Shown piece by piece: positions 8,327 to 18,215 of a stretch of 59,872 nt of DNA. The notes below the pieces were generated by a model. The model saw nothing but the letters and a program-made list of their open reading frames with translations, was not told the DNA's origin and did no database searches. Source of the stretch: an uncultured Eubacteriales bacterium (GTDB lineage: Bacteria > Bacillota > Clostridia > Christensenellales > Borkfalkiaceae); the NCBI GenBank assembly GCA_900320065.1, contig ONQV01000002.1, positions 1 through 59,872 on the forward strand, given 5' to 3'. The position numbers and the translations under genes were made by a program. Each line of letters begins with the position of its first letter. Positions within the stretch are counted from its first letter, which is position 1.

Positions 8327-10219
8327 ATGAGACGAATTAAACCTAACGGTTGGATAAGAAATTTTCTTAATACTCAAATGCACGGGCTTACGGGGAATAT
8401 TCGGGCGTGCGGTTTTCCTTTCGACGAAGTGTCTTGGGGGAAACCCGACGTAGAAACCGATTGTGAAAATCCTTCTTGGTGGGTTTACGAACAAACCGCG
8501 TATGCGTTTGACGGTTTAACGCGTACCGCAATTCTTTTAGACGATAAAAATAAACTCGAAGAAGTAAAACGAACTATTTATTACGTTTTAAATAACGCCG
8601 ATAAAGACGGCTATTTAGGACCTAAATTTCTTAAAGACAATTCACGTTGTATCGAAACCATTGACGCGCGCTGGAACAGGTGGCCGCACGTCGTTTTTTT
8701 CAGGGCGCTTATCGCTTATTACGATTTTTCCAAAGACGACAATATTATAAAGGCTATTACACGCCATTATCTCGAAAGCGAATACGATTATTCATACGGC
8801 AGGGAAGTTTTGAACGCGGAAATAATGCTTTTGGTTTACGGCATTACGCGAAACGAAGGTTTGCTGCGTTTAGCGCTTAAAACATATAAAGATTATAACG
8901 AAAGGTGTTCCGAAAACGATCCTTTGCGGGACGATTTCGCATTATCCGATAAAAAACCTTACATACACGGCGTCAGTTATAATGAATTTTCAAAATTAGG
9001 GGCGTTGCTGTATTTATATACTGGCGAAAAAAGATTTCTGGATTCAAGCGTTAACGCTTTTAATAAAATAAATAAATACTTCATCTTGCCGAACGGTTGC
9101 TGTTGCAGCGATGAATTTATGATAGATAACGATTATATGCAAATGTCGGAAACGTGCAACGTATCCGACTACACTTGGGCGTTGAACTATCTGTTAAGGG
9201 CAACGCTTGATCCCGTTTATTCGGATAAAATCGAGAAATGCGTTTTTAATGCGGGAATAGGTGCGGTAACCGAAGATTTCAGGGCTTTGCAATACCTTTC
9301 TTGCGCAAACCAAGTTATTGCGGACGATTGTTCGGCGCACGTCTTTTTCCATAAAGGCGATCCCTTGATGGCGTATAAACCTAATCCGTTTACGGCTTGT
9401 TGCGCGGGGAACGTTAATCGTTTTATGCCGAACTACGTTCTTAACGCGTATTATTCTTTTGACGATAAAGTGTATTCAACGCTTTTTGTCGACAGCGAAT
9501 TTGAAACGCAGATAAACGGTAAAACCGTAAAAATAACGCAGATCACGAATTACCCCTTTGAAGAGAAAGTCGTTTATAAGATCGAAACCCAAACGGAATT
9601 TTCTTTTTTCGTAAGAATTCCGCTTTGGGCAAAATCTTACTCGTTGAAACTAAACGGAAAACCCGTCGTAATAAATAAAAATGTTTTTAACGAATTGATA
9701 ATAAATGCGAATTCGGTGATAGAACTTTCTTTTGAAAGCAAAATAGAAAAAGTCAGGACGGCAGACGGCGTTTATTTCGTTAAAGGCGCGTTGGTTTATA
9801 GTTTCGGGATGTTCGGCAAAAGAGAAAAAGACGTTACGAAAAGCGTCTTGAAAGATTTTCCGTCTTACGCTATCTATGCCGATAAAGAGTGGCGTTACGC
9901 CTTGACCGATTGTATGCCGACGTTTTTGCCTTGTGAAAAAGCGGACGGATTCGACTTGAGAAAACCTTTGCCCGTTATAAAAGTTAAAGCGAAAAGACTT
10001 AAATGTTGGGATTACGTGCGCAAAACCCGAATTCACTCCTGCTATAATCTTTATACGAAAAAATATAAGGTCAAAACGGGCAATTTCGTTTTTACGCCGC
10101 GTTTACCGAACGAAAATAATCGCGATACGGTCGGTCGTGAAGTGGATTTGGAATTAAAACCCTATGGTGCTTGTAAACTCAGGATCACGGTATTTGCAGA
10201 GTTGAAAAGGAAACTGTAA
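8327..10219 (+). CDS. GH127-like (DUF1680) glycoside hydrolase, putative beta-L-arabinofuranosidase
   Basis: 630 residues, a usual length for the family, without a signal peptide, so cytoplasmic. The N-terminal two thirds are an (alpha/alpha)6-type barrel (WWVYEQTAYAFDGLTR, DARWNRWPHVVFFRALIAYY). The family metal/nucleophile signature is present: E275 and C277 in SETC and C358-C359 in ACCAGNVNR. E263 (SDEFM) is a candidate acid/base. The C-terminal part is beta-rich (FSFFVRIPLWAKSYSLKLNGKPV). Characterised members remove beta-L-arabinofuranose, but the family is broad, so the substrate is inferred. The start is set at ATG 8327 because the promoter's -10 box ends at 8319, excluding the TTG at 8303. 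First gene of a run continuing into the beta-mannosidase one base later. Confidence 0.83.
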   Translation: MRRIKPNGWIRNFLNTQMHGLTGNIRACGFPFDEVSWGKPDVETDCENPSWWVYEQTAYAFDGLTRTAILLDDKNKLEEVKRTIYYVLNNADKDGYLGPKFLKDNSRCIETIDARWNRWPHVVFFRALIAYYDFSKDDNIIKAITRHYLESEYDYSYGREVLNAEIMLLVYGITRNEGLLRLALKTYKDYNERCSENDPLRDDFALSDKKPYIHGVSYNEFSKLGALLYLYTGEKRFLDSSVNAFNKINKYFILPNGCCCSDEFMIDNDYMQMSETCNVSDYTWALNYLLRATLDPVYSDKIEKCVFNAGIGAVTEDFRALQYLSCANQVIADDCSAHVFFHKGDPLMAYKPNPFTACCAGNVNRFMPNYVLNAYYSFDDKVYSTLFVDSEFETQINGKTVKITQITNYPFEEKVVYKIETQTEFSFFVRIPLWAKSYSLKLNGKPVVINKNVFNELIINANSVIELSFESKIEKVRTADGVYFVKGALVYSFGMFGKREKDVTKSVLKDFPSYAIYADKEWRYALTDCMPTFLPCEKADGFDLRKPLPVIKVKAKRLKCWDYVRKTRIHSCYNLYTKKYKVKTGNFVFTPRLPNENNRDTVGREVDLELKPYGACKLRITVFAELKRKL

Positions 10220-10220
10220 A

Positions 10221-12611
10221 GTGAAAAACATCGATTTATGCGGAACTTGGATAATGCGCGGAAACGGATACGTTTGCAAAGGGAATATACCCGGATCGAT
10301 CTATTCGTTTTTGCTTGATAATGCGTTGGTACTCGATCCGTTTTACCGCGATAACGAACTTTTGTTTTTTGAACTTGCCGAACACGAATATTCTTTTGAA
10401 AGGCAGTTCGATTATAGTCCCGATGGAAATAAAACCTATTTGGTTTTTGAAGGGTTGGATACTTTATGCGAAGTTTTCGTCAACGATTTCTTCGTTGCGA
10501 AAACTTACGATATGCACGTAAAATACGAGTTTGACGTCGAAAGATTTTTGCGTGACGGCAAAAACACCGTTAAAGTTGTTTGCAAACCCGTAAATCCATA
10601 TATCAAGGAAAAATTTAAAAAAAAATACGTACCGTCTATCAAAGAACCGATGGCGGGATTTTCTTATATAAGAAAGGCACATTGTATGTTTGGCTGGGAT
10701 TGGGGCGGAAAATTTCCCGACGGCGGAATCTGGCGCCCCGTTTATTTGTCGGTCAAAGACAGTTGTAGCATTTACGATGTCGAAATATTGCAAAGGCATA
10801 TTGACGGCAAGGTTTTCATAACGCCGAAGGTGATTTGCGACGGCGGCGAAATAAATATTCACGTTCTTTCGCCGAGCAATAAGGAATTTACTCTTATTCC
10901 TAACTGCGAAAACGAGATTGTTGATCCCGAACTTTGGTGGCCGAATAATTTCGGCAAACAAAATTTATACCTTTTCGACGTGGAACTTTCGGAAAACGGC
11001 AAAATAGTCGATAAGGTGTCGAAAAAAATAGGGTTAAGGGTTTTAAGGTTAGTCAGAGAAAAAGACGAGTGGGGCGAATCTTTCTGCCATGAAATAAACG
11101 GCGTCAGGATATTTGCAATGGGTGCGGATTATATCCCCGAAGATAATATTTTATCAAGGATAACTGCCGAAAGGTCGAAAAAACTCTTAACGCATTGTAA
11201 AAATTCTAACTTTAACGCTATTCGTGTTTGGGGCGGCGGATTTTATCCTTCCGACGAATTTTTCGATGCCTGCGACGAATTAGGTTTAATAGTTTTTCTC
11301 GACTTGATGTTCGCCTGTTCGTTGTATAATATCGACAAGCAGATGTCAGCCGATATCGACGAAGAAATAAAATACAACGTTAAAAGGCTACGCCATCACG
11401 CCTGTTTAGGCGTTATCAGCGGAAACAACGAGTGCGAGTGGCAGTATTCGGGCGCTGATGAAAAGTTCAAAAAAGCGTATCTGGATCTTTTTGAAAAAAG
11501 AATTCCGAATATTCTTAAAAAGATAGCGCCTTATATTCCTTATATTCCGTCGTCGCCCACTTCTCACGGGGGCTTTAACGATCCCAACAGCGAAAACGTA
11601 GGGGACGCGCATTTTTGGGAAGTGTGGCACGGCAGAAAGCCGTTTACCGAATACCGTAAAACCTATTTCAGATATTTAAGCGAGTTCGGATTTCAGTCTT
11701 TTCCGTGTTTGAAAACGGTTGAAAGTTTTACTTTGCCGAAAGACAGGAATATTTTCAGCAGAATAATGGAAATGCACCAAAGAAATCACAGCGCTAACGG
11801 CGCGATAATAGGATATTTATCAAAAACCTTTCTGTATCCCAACGATTTTGACACATTGCTTTTCGCTTCGCAACTTTTACAGGCGGAAGCGATAAGATAC
11901 GGTGTAGAACATTACAGAAGGCACCGCGGCAGGTGTATGGGGACGCTGTTTTGGCAACTTAACGATATCTGGCCTGTTGCGTCTTGGTCAAGTATAGATT
12001 ATTTCGGTAGATTTAAAGCCTTGCAATATGCGGCTAAAAGATTTTTTAATCCCATTATGATTTCGTGCGAAGAATCGGGTGAAACCACTTCTCGCTACGA
12101 CGTTAATATGGAACAGGGTTATTACGATTATTCAACCACGGCAAGGTTAAACGTTACAAACGAAACGACAGAATCCGTCAAGGGCATTGTAAAATGGCGT
12201 TTGATGGGTAACCGTTCCGACGTGCTGTATAGCGGCGAAACAAGCGTTTGTGTTAAGGAATTATCAGCTTTGTGGTTGGACTTGATAGATTTTTGCAAGA
12301 CAGACGTAAATAATAATTATCTATACTATGAATTCGTGGTTGACGGCGTTACAGTATCTTATGGTACTACCATCTTTACCGCACCTAAATATTTTAATTT
12401 TATCGATCCGAAATTGAGTTATTCTATAAGCGGCAACGAGATAACCGTTGTTTCGCAAGCGTATGCGAAATACGTCGAGATAACGAGTCCCGATTGCGAT
12501 ATTATATTAAGCGATAACTATTTTGATATGAACAAAGAAACGCGCATGGTTAAAATTATCGAAGGATACCCGAAAACGTTAAGATTGCGTTCCGTTTTCG
12601 ATATTAAATAA
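10221..12611 (+). CDS. Glycoside hydrolase family 2 beta-mannosidase
   Basis: 796 residues. It has the GH2 sandwich domain (LCGTWIMRGNG, IPGSIYSFLLDN, YLVFEGLDTLCEVFVND), the mannosidase signature FGWDWGGKFPDGGIWRPVYL, then the TIM barrel with acid/base E404 (SGNNECEW) and nucleophile E488 (YLSEFGFQSFP), and LFWQLNDIWPVASWSS. This matches exo-beta-mannosidases that release mannose from beta-1,4-mannosides. It starts with GTG at 10221, one base after the stop of the GH127-like gene, with AAAGG about 12 nt upstream, so it is probably coupled. No signal peptide; it acts on imported oligosaccharides. Length is slightly under the usual 820-850, because the C-terminal domains are compact. Confidence 0.93.
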   Translation: MKNIDLCGTWIMRGNGYVCKGNIPGSIYSFLLDNALVLDPFYRDNELLFFELAEHEYSFERQFDYSPDGNKTYLVFEGLDTLCEVFVNDFFVAKTYDMHVKYEFDVERFLRDGKNTVKVVCKPVNPYIKEKFKKKYVPSIKEPMAGFSYIRKAHCMFGWDWGGKFPDGGIWRPVYLSVKDSCSIYDVEILQRHIDGKVFITPKVICDGGEINIHVLSPSNKEFTLIPNCENEIVDPELWWPNNFGKQNLYLFDVELSENGKIVDKVSKKIGLRVLRLVREKDEWGESFCHEINGVRIFAMGADYIPEDNILSRITAERSKKLLTHCKNSNFNAIRVWGGGFYPSDEFFDACDELGLIVFLDLMFACSLYNIDKQMSADIDEEIKYNVKRLRHHACLGVISGNNECEWQYSGADEKFKKAYLDLFEKRIPNILKKIAPYIPYIPSSPTSHGGFNDPNSENVGDAHFWEVWHGRKPFTEYRKTYFRYLSEFGFQSFPCLKTVESFTLPKDRNIFSRIMEMHQRNHSANGAIIGYLSKTFLYPNDFDTLLFASQLLQAEAIRYGVEHYRRHRGRCMGTLFWQLNDIWPVASWSSIDYFGRFKALQYAAKRFFNPIMISCEESGETTSRYDVNMEQGYYDYSTTARLNVTNETTESVKGIVKWRLMGNRSDVLYSGETSVCVKELSALWLDLIDFCKTDVNNNYLYYEFVVDGVTVSYGTTIFTAPKYFNFIDPKLSYSISGNEITVVSQAYAKYVEITSPDCDIILSDNYFDMNKETRMVKIIEGYPKTLRLRSVFDIK

Positions 12612-12659
12612 AAATCAAAAAACTATTACCCGAAAAAATAAAACAACAGGAGTTATGTT

Positions 12660-13496
12660 ATGAAAATAGGAGTGTTTATCGAAAGTTTCAGAAAACCGTT
12701 TGACGACGCGCTTAAAACGGCGAGCAAACTTGGGGCGCAAGGTTTTCAAATGTATGCGACCGATTATCTTAAATCGTCGGTATCCAAAAAAAACGAGTTG
12801 CAAAACAAAATTCGGGATAGCGGGTTGGAGATTGCGGCTTTTTGCGGGGATATGGGGCACCGTATGTTCTATTTTCCGGAAGAGATGCAAGACGTAATAG
12901 ATAATCAAAAAAGGCTTTGCGATTTGGCCTACGATTTCGGAGTTCACGTTATTACTTCTCACATAGGCGTTGTTCCCGAAGATAAAAACAACAAGTATTA
13001 CGGAGTTATGTATAAGGTTTATAAAGATTTAGCGGAATACGCAGCTAATGCAAAAGTTCGGTTTGCTATCGAAACCGGTCCCGAAAAATCTTTAAGGCTT
13101 AAAAGTTTTTTAGACGATATAGACAGCAAGGGGGCGGGTGTTAATTTAGATCCTGCGAATTTGGCTATGATTCAAAAAGAAAACCCCGTTCAGGCCGTTT
13201 ACAACCTGAAAAATTATATCGTTCATACTCACGCGAAAGACGGTCACTGGATTAAGCCCACCGATTCCGAAGCGCTGTATATTCCGGACGTTTTGGGGAT
13301 TCCGCGTCAGGAAAGGGGACATTATCTGGAAACTCCTTTGGGCGAAGGCGATGTGCCGTGGGACAATTATTTGAAAGCGCTTAAAGACATAGGGTACGAC
13401 GGATTTTTGACAATTGAAAGAGAAGTCGGAGAAACGCCGGAAAAAGATATTGCACTCGCAATAAATTCTTTAAAAGAACATTTGAAAAATATTTAA
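12660..13496 (+). CDS. Sugar phosphate isomerase/epimerase-type TIM-barrel protein
   Basis: 278 residues of the xylose isomerase-like (AP endonuclease 2) superfamily. It begins MKIGVFIESFRKPFDDALKTASKLGAQGFQMY and has metal-ligand segments at HVITSHIG, AIETGP, GVNLDPANL, VHTHAKDG (His-x-Lys-Asp) and LTIEREVG. Such enzymes interconvert ketoses and aldoses or act on inositol derivatives. A role in mannose or arabinose use fits the operon, but the substrate is not readable. The start at 12660 follows AACAGGAG. 48 bp after the beta-mannosidase and 7 bp before the hydrolase. Confidence 0.85.
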   Translation: MKIGVFIESFRKPFDDALKTASKLGAQGFQMYATDYLKSSVSKKNELQNKIRDSGLEIAAFCGDMGHRMFYFPEEMQDVIDNQKRLCDLAYDFGVHVITSHIGVVPEDKNNKYYGVMYKVYKDLAEYAANAKVRFAIETGPEKSLRLKSFLDDIDSKGAGVNLDPANLAMIQKENPVQAVYNLKNYIVHTHAKDGHWIKPTDSEALYIPDVLGIPRQERGHYLETPLGEGDVPWDNYLKALKDIGYDGFLTIEREVGETPEKDIALAINSLKEHLKNI

Positions 13497-13503
13497 GGTT
13501 ATT

Positions 13504-14151
13504 ATGCAAAAAGCGGTCATCGGCGAAACATTTTTCGATTATTTAATTTATCTGCCTAATGATTATGACGGAATAAAAAAATATCCGTTGGTTTTATATT
13601 TGCACGGCGCGGGCGAAAGGGCTAATACAAGCGAAGATATATTCTTATTAAAACGTTTCGGTCCACCTAAACTTTGCGATTTGAATGACTACGATGCGAT
13701 TATTGTTTCACCGCAAGTAAAGCAGCCTTGGACTTGGTCGTCCTTTCCCGAAAAATTAAAAGACTTTTTGGAAGAAATTATAAAAAAATATTCCGTAGAC
13801 GAGAACGCGGTAAGTATTACGGGAGTATCGATGGGTTGTTTCGGTATGTATCAGGTTTTAATGGATTATCCGAATCTGTTCAGCGGCGCGGTTGCGGTAT
13901 GCGGCGGCGGGATGGACTGGCGAAGCGACACGATTAAAGATTTACCTTTACGCATCTATCACGGTAAAGAGGACTGGGCGGTATCTTGTGTATATGCACA
14001 AGCGATGTACGAAAAACTGTTATATTACGGTGCGAAAAAAGTCGAACTCAATATAATTCCGAATATGGGGCATAACGTTTGGGACGTCGTTTATGAAGAT
14101 ACGGATGCTTTATCATGGCTTATTCGTCAAAGAAATGACGACAAAATATAA
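13504..14151 (+). CDS. Alpha/beta hydrolase (predicted esterase/peptidase type)
   Basis: 215 residues. Ser109 lies in GVSMGC (GxSxG nucleophile elbow), with Asp157 (HGKEDWAV) and His190 (NMGHNVWD) completing a catalytic triad, plus the oxyanion-side motif YLHGAGERA. This is the small dienelactone-hydrolase/feruloyl-esterase-like group (COG4099-type), often found removing acyl groups from plant or host glycans. No signal peptide, so it would act on imported saccharides. It is 7 bp after the TIM-barrel gene; the upstream site is a weak AAGG, suggesting translational coupling. Confidence 0.82.
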   Translation: MQKAVIGETFFDYLIYLPNDYDGIKKYPLVLYLHGAGERANTSEDIFLLKRFGPPKLCDLNDYDAIIVSPQVKQPWTWSSFPEKLKDFLEEIIKKYSVDENAVSITGVSMGCFGMYQVLMDYPNLFSGAVAVCGGGMDWRSDTIKDLPLRIYHGKEDWAVSCVYAQAMYEKLLYYGAKKVELNIIPNMGHNVWDVVYEDTDALSWLIRQRNDDKI

Positions 14152-14265
14152 TTATTGCAAAAAGGCGATTGTCGCGGAAACAGCTCGAGAGATTTTGACG
14201 TTTATAACGCAAAAACGATCGTCTGTAACGAAAAAAGCGGAAACGTTATAGTGTTCAATATGTAA
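14152..14265 (+). pseudogene. Possible 3' gene remnant after the hydrolase
   Basis: In the same frame as the hydrolase, directly after its stop, 37 codons run without interruption and end at TAA 14263-14265, including DCRGNSSRDFDVYNAKTIV and NEKSGNVIVFNM. The beta-strand-like pattern looks like the tail of a carbohydrate-active enzyme. There is no start codon with a ribosome binding site. It may be a leftover from a deletion, or chance. Confidence 0.25.
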
Positions 14266-14363
14266 GACGGTTTAATAGGTAAAGTAAAAAGCGAAACCTT
14301 AATAAAATCGCTTTGCGTGGTAAAATAAGAACCGAATTTTGTGCGGATACGGGATAAAACGAT

Positions 14364-16946
14364 ATGAATAACGATATTTTGGAAAATTACAAAAAATTCG
14401 ATAGGATAGGCGTTGAAAAACAGAGAAGTTATTATATACCTTTCGCTGCAACTGACAAGATAAAATATAAGTTCGGTATTGTTGACAGGACTTCGAGTTC
14501 GCGATTTTTATCGCTTGACGGGGTATGGAATATACGTCAGCACGAGAACGTCGATTCAGTTCGTATTGATGAAGAATTGTCTTGTAAAATACCCGTACCT
14601 TCTTGCGTACAGTTGTACGGATTCGATAAAATTCAATATATAAATTGCAGATATCCTTTCCCCGTAAACGTGCCGAACGTTCCGAAAAGCAATCCTTGTT
14701 GGCACTACCGTCGTAATTTTTATATCAATAAAAAAGAAAACGAAATTTATTACATAAATTTCGAAGGCGTGGACAGCGCTTTTTATCTTTATATAAACGG
14801 TAAATATAAAGGTTATTCTCAAATTTCGCACGCCACAAGCGAATTCGACATAACGGACTTAATAAAAGACGGCGAAAACTTTATCGACATAATAGTGCTT
14901 AAATGGTGCGTGTCGTCATATTTGGAATGTCAGGATAAATTCAGATTTTCAGGCATTTTCAGAAGCGTTTATATACTTATCAGACCGAAAAAACACGTAA
15001 GAGATTTTTCGATAAAAACCACAATAGACGGTACGGTCGGCAAACTTTCTTTTTTTAATGAAAGCAGCGTCGATATAAATATTAAATTCAACCGAAAAAG
15101 TTTAGTAGTTCGTTCAAATGAAAATAGAGAGATCGTTGTAAACGGCGTTAAATTATGGTCTGCCGAAAACCCGTATTTATATACTTTGGAAATCTGTGCT
15201 TTCGGTGAACGAATAATAGAAAAAGTAGGTTTCAGGGAAATAAGAATCTGCGGGGAAACGTTTAAAATAAACGGTGAGAACATCAAGTTAAAGGGTGTAA
15301 ACAGACACGATTTTAACCCTAAAACAGGTGCCACGGTTTCCCTTGAAAATATCGTAAAAGACTTGCGCTTGATGAAGTCGCTTAACGTAAACGCCGTAAG
15401 GACTTCGCATTATCCTAATATGCCCGAGTTTTATTTGTTATGCGATTATTACGGGGTATATGTTATGGACGAAGCCGACGTCGAAACGCACGGCGCGTTT
15501 AGTGCGCAAGGCGTAAACAATATCGAATTTTGGTTTCAATTTGCGGAAAACGAGTTCTTTTCAAAAGCAATTTACGACAGGCACGTTTCTCTCGTCGAAA
15601 GAGATAAAAACAGACCTTGCGTGATAATCTGGTCGTTGGGAAATGAAAGTTGTTTCGGGAAATCGTTTTTTAAAGGCGCAAAGTATATAAGGAAAAGAGA
15701 CGACACAAGACCTGTTCATTACGAAGGTTTGCAACTTGCCAAGCGAAAATATTATTTCAGCAAATACGTCGATGTGGTAAGTATGATGTATCCGAGTATC
15801 GAAAAAATAAAAAAAGACGTTCTGAATAACCCGAAAGAAAAAAGGCCGTTTGTGCTTTGCGAATATTCTCACGCAATGGGAAATTCCTGCGGAGATCTTG
15901 CGGAATACTGGGAAATTATTTACAAAGAAAAACAATGCATGGGCGCTTTCGTATGGGAGTGGGCGGATCACGCCGTTAAAACCAAAAAAGGATTTTTATA
16001 CGGCGGCGACTTTAAAGAACAAGAACACGACGGCAATTTTTGCGTGGACGGTTTAGTTACTCCGGACAGAAAATTGAAATCCGGCGCTTTGGAGATGAAA
16101 GCCGTATATGGAGGCAAGTTAAAACACGATATTAAAGAGATATGTATTCCGCAAATTACAGGGAAAGCAAAAAGTTTAGAGATCGCTGTTGATGAAAATT
16201 CGGGTTGCATATCTTCGATAATTGCAGACAATAAGGAAATATTGAAAAGACCTGCGTCGTTTAACATCATAAGGTATATAGATAACGACAGAACGCTGTT
16301 AAACAGATGGGAAAACGAATACGGTTTAACCGCCTGCAAAAGCGAGATAATGCAATATTTAAAAAACGGCAACGAGTTTTATTTCAAAGGATATTTGGGC
16401 GCGAACTGTCGTTTACCCGTTGTTGATTTTATAATTAAATATATTGTTGAACGCAACATTTTAACGGTTGACATTGAGTATCGGATTGCCGATTACGTTA
16501 AAAACTTACCGAGATTCGGGTTAGAGTTTTTAGTCGATAAAAGTTTTGAAAATTTTTCTTATATAGGCTTTGGCGAGGGCGAAAGTTATTCGGATAAAAA
16601 CTTGTCCACGGAATACGGTTTTTATAAGGGTAATTCTCAAAAAAATTATGATAAACGCTATATCAGACCGCAGGAATCGGGGAGCCATTTTAATAGTACG
16701 TATTTGAATCTTGACGGATTGTTTTCCCTAATTGCCGAAAAGCCGTTTTCTTTTTCGGTGAATCCGTATTCGACGCAACAATTATATTATACAAAGCATA
16801 ATTTCGAATTACCGAAAAATGATTTTGTCTGCGTTTGCATAGATCTGTTTATGCGCGGTATCGGTTCTAACTCGTGCGGCCCCGAACTTAATGAAAAATA
16901 TGAAATTCCCAAAAAAGGGAAAAACTTATTTAAGTTTCGATTTTAA
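14364..16946 (+). CDS. lacZ: Glycoside hydrolase family 2 beta-galactosidase
   Basis: 860 residues. Sandwich domains first (WHYRRNFYI, VDSAFYLYINGKYKGYSQ), then the catalytic barrel with GVNRHDFNPKTGATV, VRTSHYPN, acid/base E428 (WSLGNESCFG), nucleophile E500 (VLCEYSHAMGN) and GAFVWEWADHA. The C-terminal small-chain-like domain (SGSHFNSTYLNL, FSVNPYSTQQL) is present, though the protein is shorter than E. coli LacZ (1024). Order and motifs fit LacZ-type beta-galactosidase; the aglycone is unknown. No signal peptide. The start at 14364 lacks a strong Shine-Dalgarno sequence (GATACGGGATAAAACGAT). Separated by 212 bp from the upstream hydrolase, so possibly its own transcript. Confidence 0.9.
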   Translation: MNNDILENYKKFDRIGVEKQRSYYIPFAATDKIKYKFGIVDRTSSSRFLSLDGVWNIRQHENVDSVRIDEELSCKIPVPSCVQLYGFDKIQYINCRYPFPVNVPNVPKSNPCWHYRRNFYINKKENEIYYINFEGVDSAFYLYINGKYKGYSQISHATSEFDITDLIKDGENFIDIIVLKWCVSSYLECQDKFRFSGIFRSVYILIRPKKHVRDFSIKTTIDGTVGKLSFFNESSVDINIKFNRKSLVVRSNENREIVVNGVKLWSAENPYLYTLEICAFGERIIEKVGFREIRICGETFKINGENIKLKGVNRHDFNPKTGATVSLENIVKDLRLMKSLNVNAVRTSHYPNMPEFYLLCDYYGVYVMDEADVETHGAFSAQGVNNIEFWFQFAENEFFSKAIYDRHVSLVERDKNRPCVIIWSLGNESCFGKSFFKGAKYIRKRDDTRPVHYEGLQLAKRKYYFSKYVDVVSMMYPSIEKIKKDVLNNPKEKRPFVLCEYSHAMGNSCGDLAEYWEIIYKEKQCMGAFVWEWADHAVKTKKGFLYGGDFKEQEHDGNFCVDGLVTPDRKLKSGALEMKAVYGGKLKHDIKEICIPQITGKAKSLEIAVDENSGCISSIIADNKEILKRPASFNIIRYIDNDRTLLNRWENEYGLTACKSEIMQYLKNGNEFYFKGYLGANCRLPVVDFIIKYIVERNILTVDIEYRIADYVKNLPRFGLEFLVDKSFENFSYIGFGEGESYSDKNLSTEYGFYKGNSQKNYDKRYIRPQESGSHFNSTYLNLDGLFSLIAEKPFSFSVNPYSTQQLYYTKHNFELPKNDFVCVCIDLFMRGIGSNSCGPELNEKYEIPKKGKNLFKFRF

Positions 16947-16985
16947 TTAAAAATAGGGATATAACGGAACACATTTTTGTCTGTT

Positions 16986-17020
16986 AGGCGTATACTTGGT
17001 CTTTTACAAGTCAGCGTCGC
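16986..17020 (+). repeat. Dispersed extragenic repeat, copy A
   Basis: A diverged copy of a motif otherwise found at 40411, 40691, 41703 and 41759: GGCGTATACTTGG-TCTTTT-ACAAGTCAGCGTCGC. It shares the ACTTG/CAAGT mini-stem and, with the 40411 copy, the trailing AAGTCnGCGTCGC. It lies in the gene-free stretch 16947-17302, where otherwise only the terminator and promoter below are recognisable. Confidence 0.5.
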
Positions 17021-17189
17021 TGTATTTTCCGAACGGTTTTACGAATTGAAAAATAAATTTTTCGATTAAAAAAACTTTTATAGAAATATATTTCTCGCAG
17101 GCATTAAGTATATTTTTGTACTCTTTTCAAAAAAACTTTTAATGTCATTCCACTGAATTACAGGAAAAACAAGTAGTCAGACTTATTAT

Positions 17190-17228
17190 AAAGCCCACCC
17201 TTAAAGAAATTTTCAGGGTGGGCTTTTT
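17190..17228 (+). terminator. Intrinsic terminator between the beta-galactosidase gene and the sugar-acid operon
   Basis: AAGCCCACCCT (17191-17201) pairs with AGGGTGGGCTT (17215-17225), followed by TTT. Strong 11-bp stem. Confidence 0.9.
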
Positions 17229-17265
17229 CGTCGTTTTTCCAACAAAATTCACATTGTGCATTTTC

Positions 17266-17293
17266 TTGACTTTTTGCCCGATTGTTATAAAAT
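17266..17293 (+). promoter_or_regulatory. Promoter of the sugar-acid operon; predicts a leaderless mRNA
   Basis: TTGACT (17266-17271), 16-bp spacer, TAAAAT (17288-17293). The expected start at about 17300-17302 falls just before the ATG at 17303, and no Shine-Dalgarno sequence is present. Confidence 0.7.
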
Positions 17294-17302
17294 ATATACC
17301 AT

Positions 17303-18175
17303 ATGAACAATCCGAATAATAATTATTACGTCATATCGGATGCATTGTCGATAATAGGAGAAACGCCGATCTGGAAGATCGAAACGAACGAATTGTTCTG
17401 GATCGATATATACGGCAAAAAAATCATCCGTAAAAACCTGACTGACGGTAAAACTTCTTGCAGCATTATCGCAGAATGCCCCGGTTGCCTTTTTTTAGGG
17501 GGTGGCGGAGAGTTGGCAGTCGCTGCGGAAAAAAACGTTTATCTCTTTTCGAATAGTGACGGGCTGATGCTCCTTTATCCGATCGTCCCCGAAGGTGAAA
17601 GATTTAACGACGGAAAAGTGGGACCGGACGGCAAATTATGGGTCGGGACAATCAGTCCCGATTCAAAAGGTGTATTATATCGCGTCGGGTCTGACGGCAA
17701 ATACGAAATATTGCTCGATAGCATGGGCAATTCAAACGGATTGGACTGGAACGTTTATAAAAGAAAATTTTATTTGAATGATACGTATAAACACGTAACT
17801 TACGCTTTTGATTATAACGAAGAATATAATTTATACAACCGTAAAATACTTCGTTTTTGGGGAAAAGAGAATCCCGACGGTATGGCTATCGATTCAGACG
17901 GAAATTTATTTATCGCTCTTTTCGGAAGCGGTAAAGTAGTAAAAGTAAATAGCTTTGACGGAGAAATTATCAGGCAATTGGATTTTCCCGTCCCTAATGT
18001 TACGAGCGTTTTATTCGCGCATGAGAATTACGACGAACTGATAGTTACAACCGCCGCATACAACACCGATTTAAGGAAATACCCGCTTGCAGGCGCTGTT
18101 TTCGGCGTAAAAACATCAGAATCGGGATTTCCGCTTAACAGAATTAAAATTATGGAGAAGAATGTCTCAAAATAA
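17303..18175 (+). CDS. SMP-30/gluconolactonase-family lactonase
   Basis: 290 residues, a six-bladed propeller of the SMP-30/LRE family. It shows GETPIW near the N-terminus (metal-binding Glu), RFNDGKVGPDGKLWVGT, SNGLDW (Asn ligand) and NPDGMAID (Asp ligand). These enzymes hydrolyse aldonolactones to aldonates. First gene of a six-gene operon whose other members fit oxidation and dehydration of a sugar. It overlaps no upstream gene, and its ATG lies at the predicted transcription start. If the RraA-like gene starts at ATG 18162, the two overlap by 14 nt. Confidence 0.87.
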   Translation: MNNPNNNYYVISDALSIIGETPIWKIETNELFWIDIYGKKIIRKNLTDGKTSCSIIAECPGCLFLGGGGELAVAAEKNVYLFSNSDGLMLLYPIVPEGERFNDGKVGPDGKLWVGTISPDSKGVLYRVGSDGKYEILLDSMGNSNGLDWNVYKRKFYLNDTYKHVTYAFDYNEEYNLYNRKILRFWGKENPDGMAIDSDGNLFIALFGSGKVVKVNSFDGEIIRQLDFPVPNVTSVLFAHENYDELIVTTAAYNTDLRKYPLAGAVFGVKTSESGFPLNRIKIMEKNVSK

Positions 18176-18215
18176 AATATTAACGCGGCATGTTGCTCCG
18201 AAGGAGATAAAATTT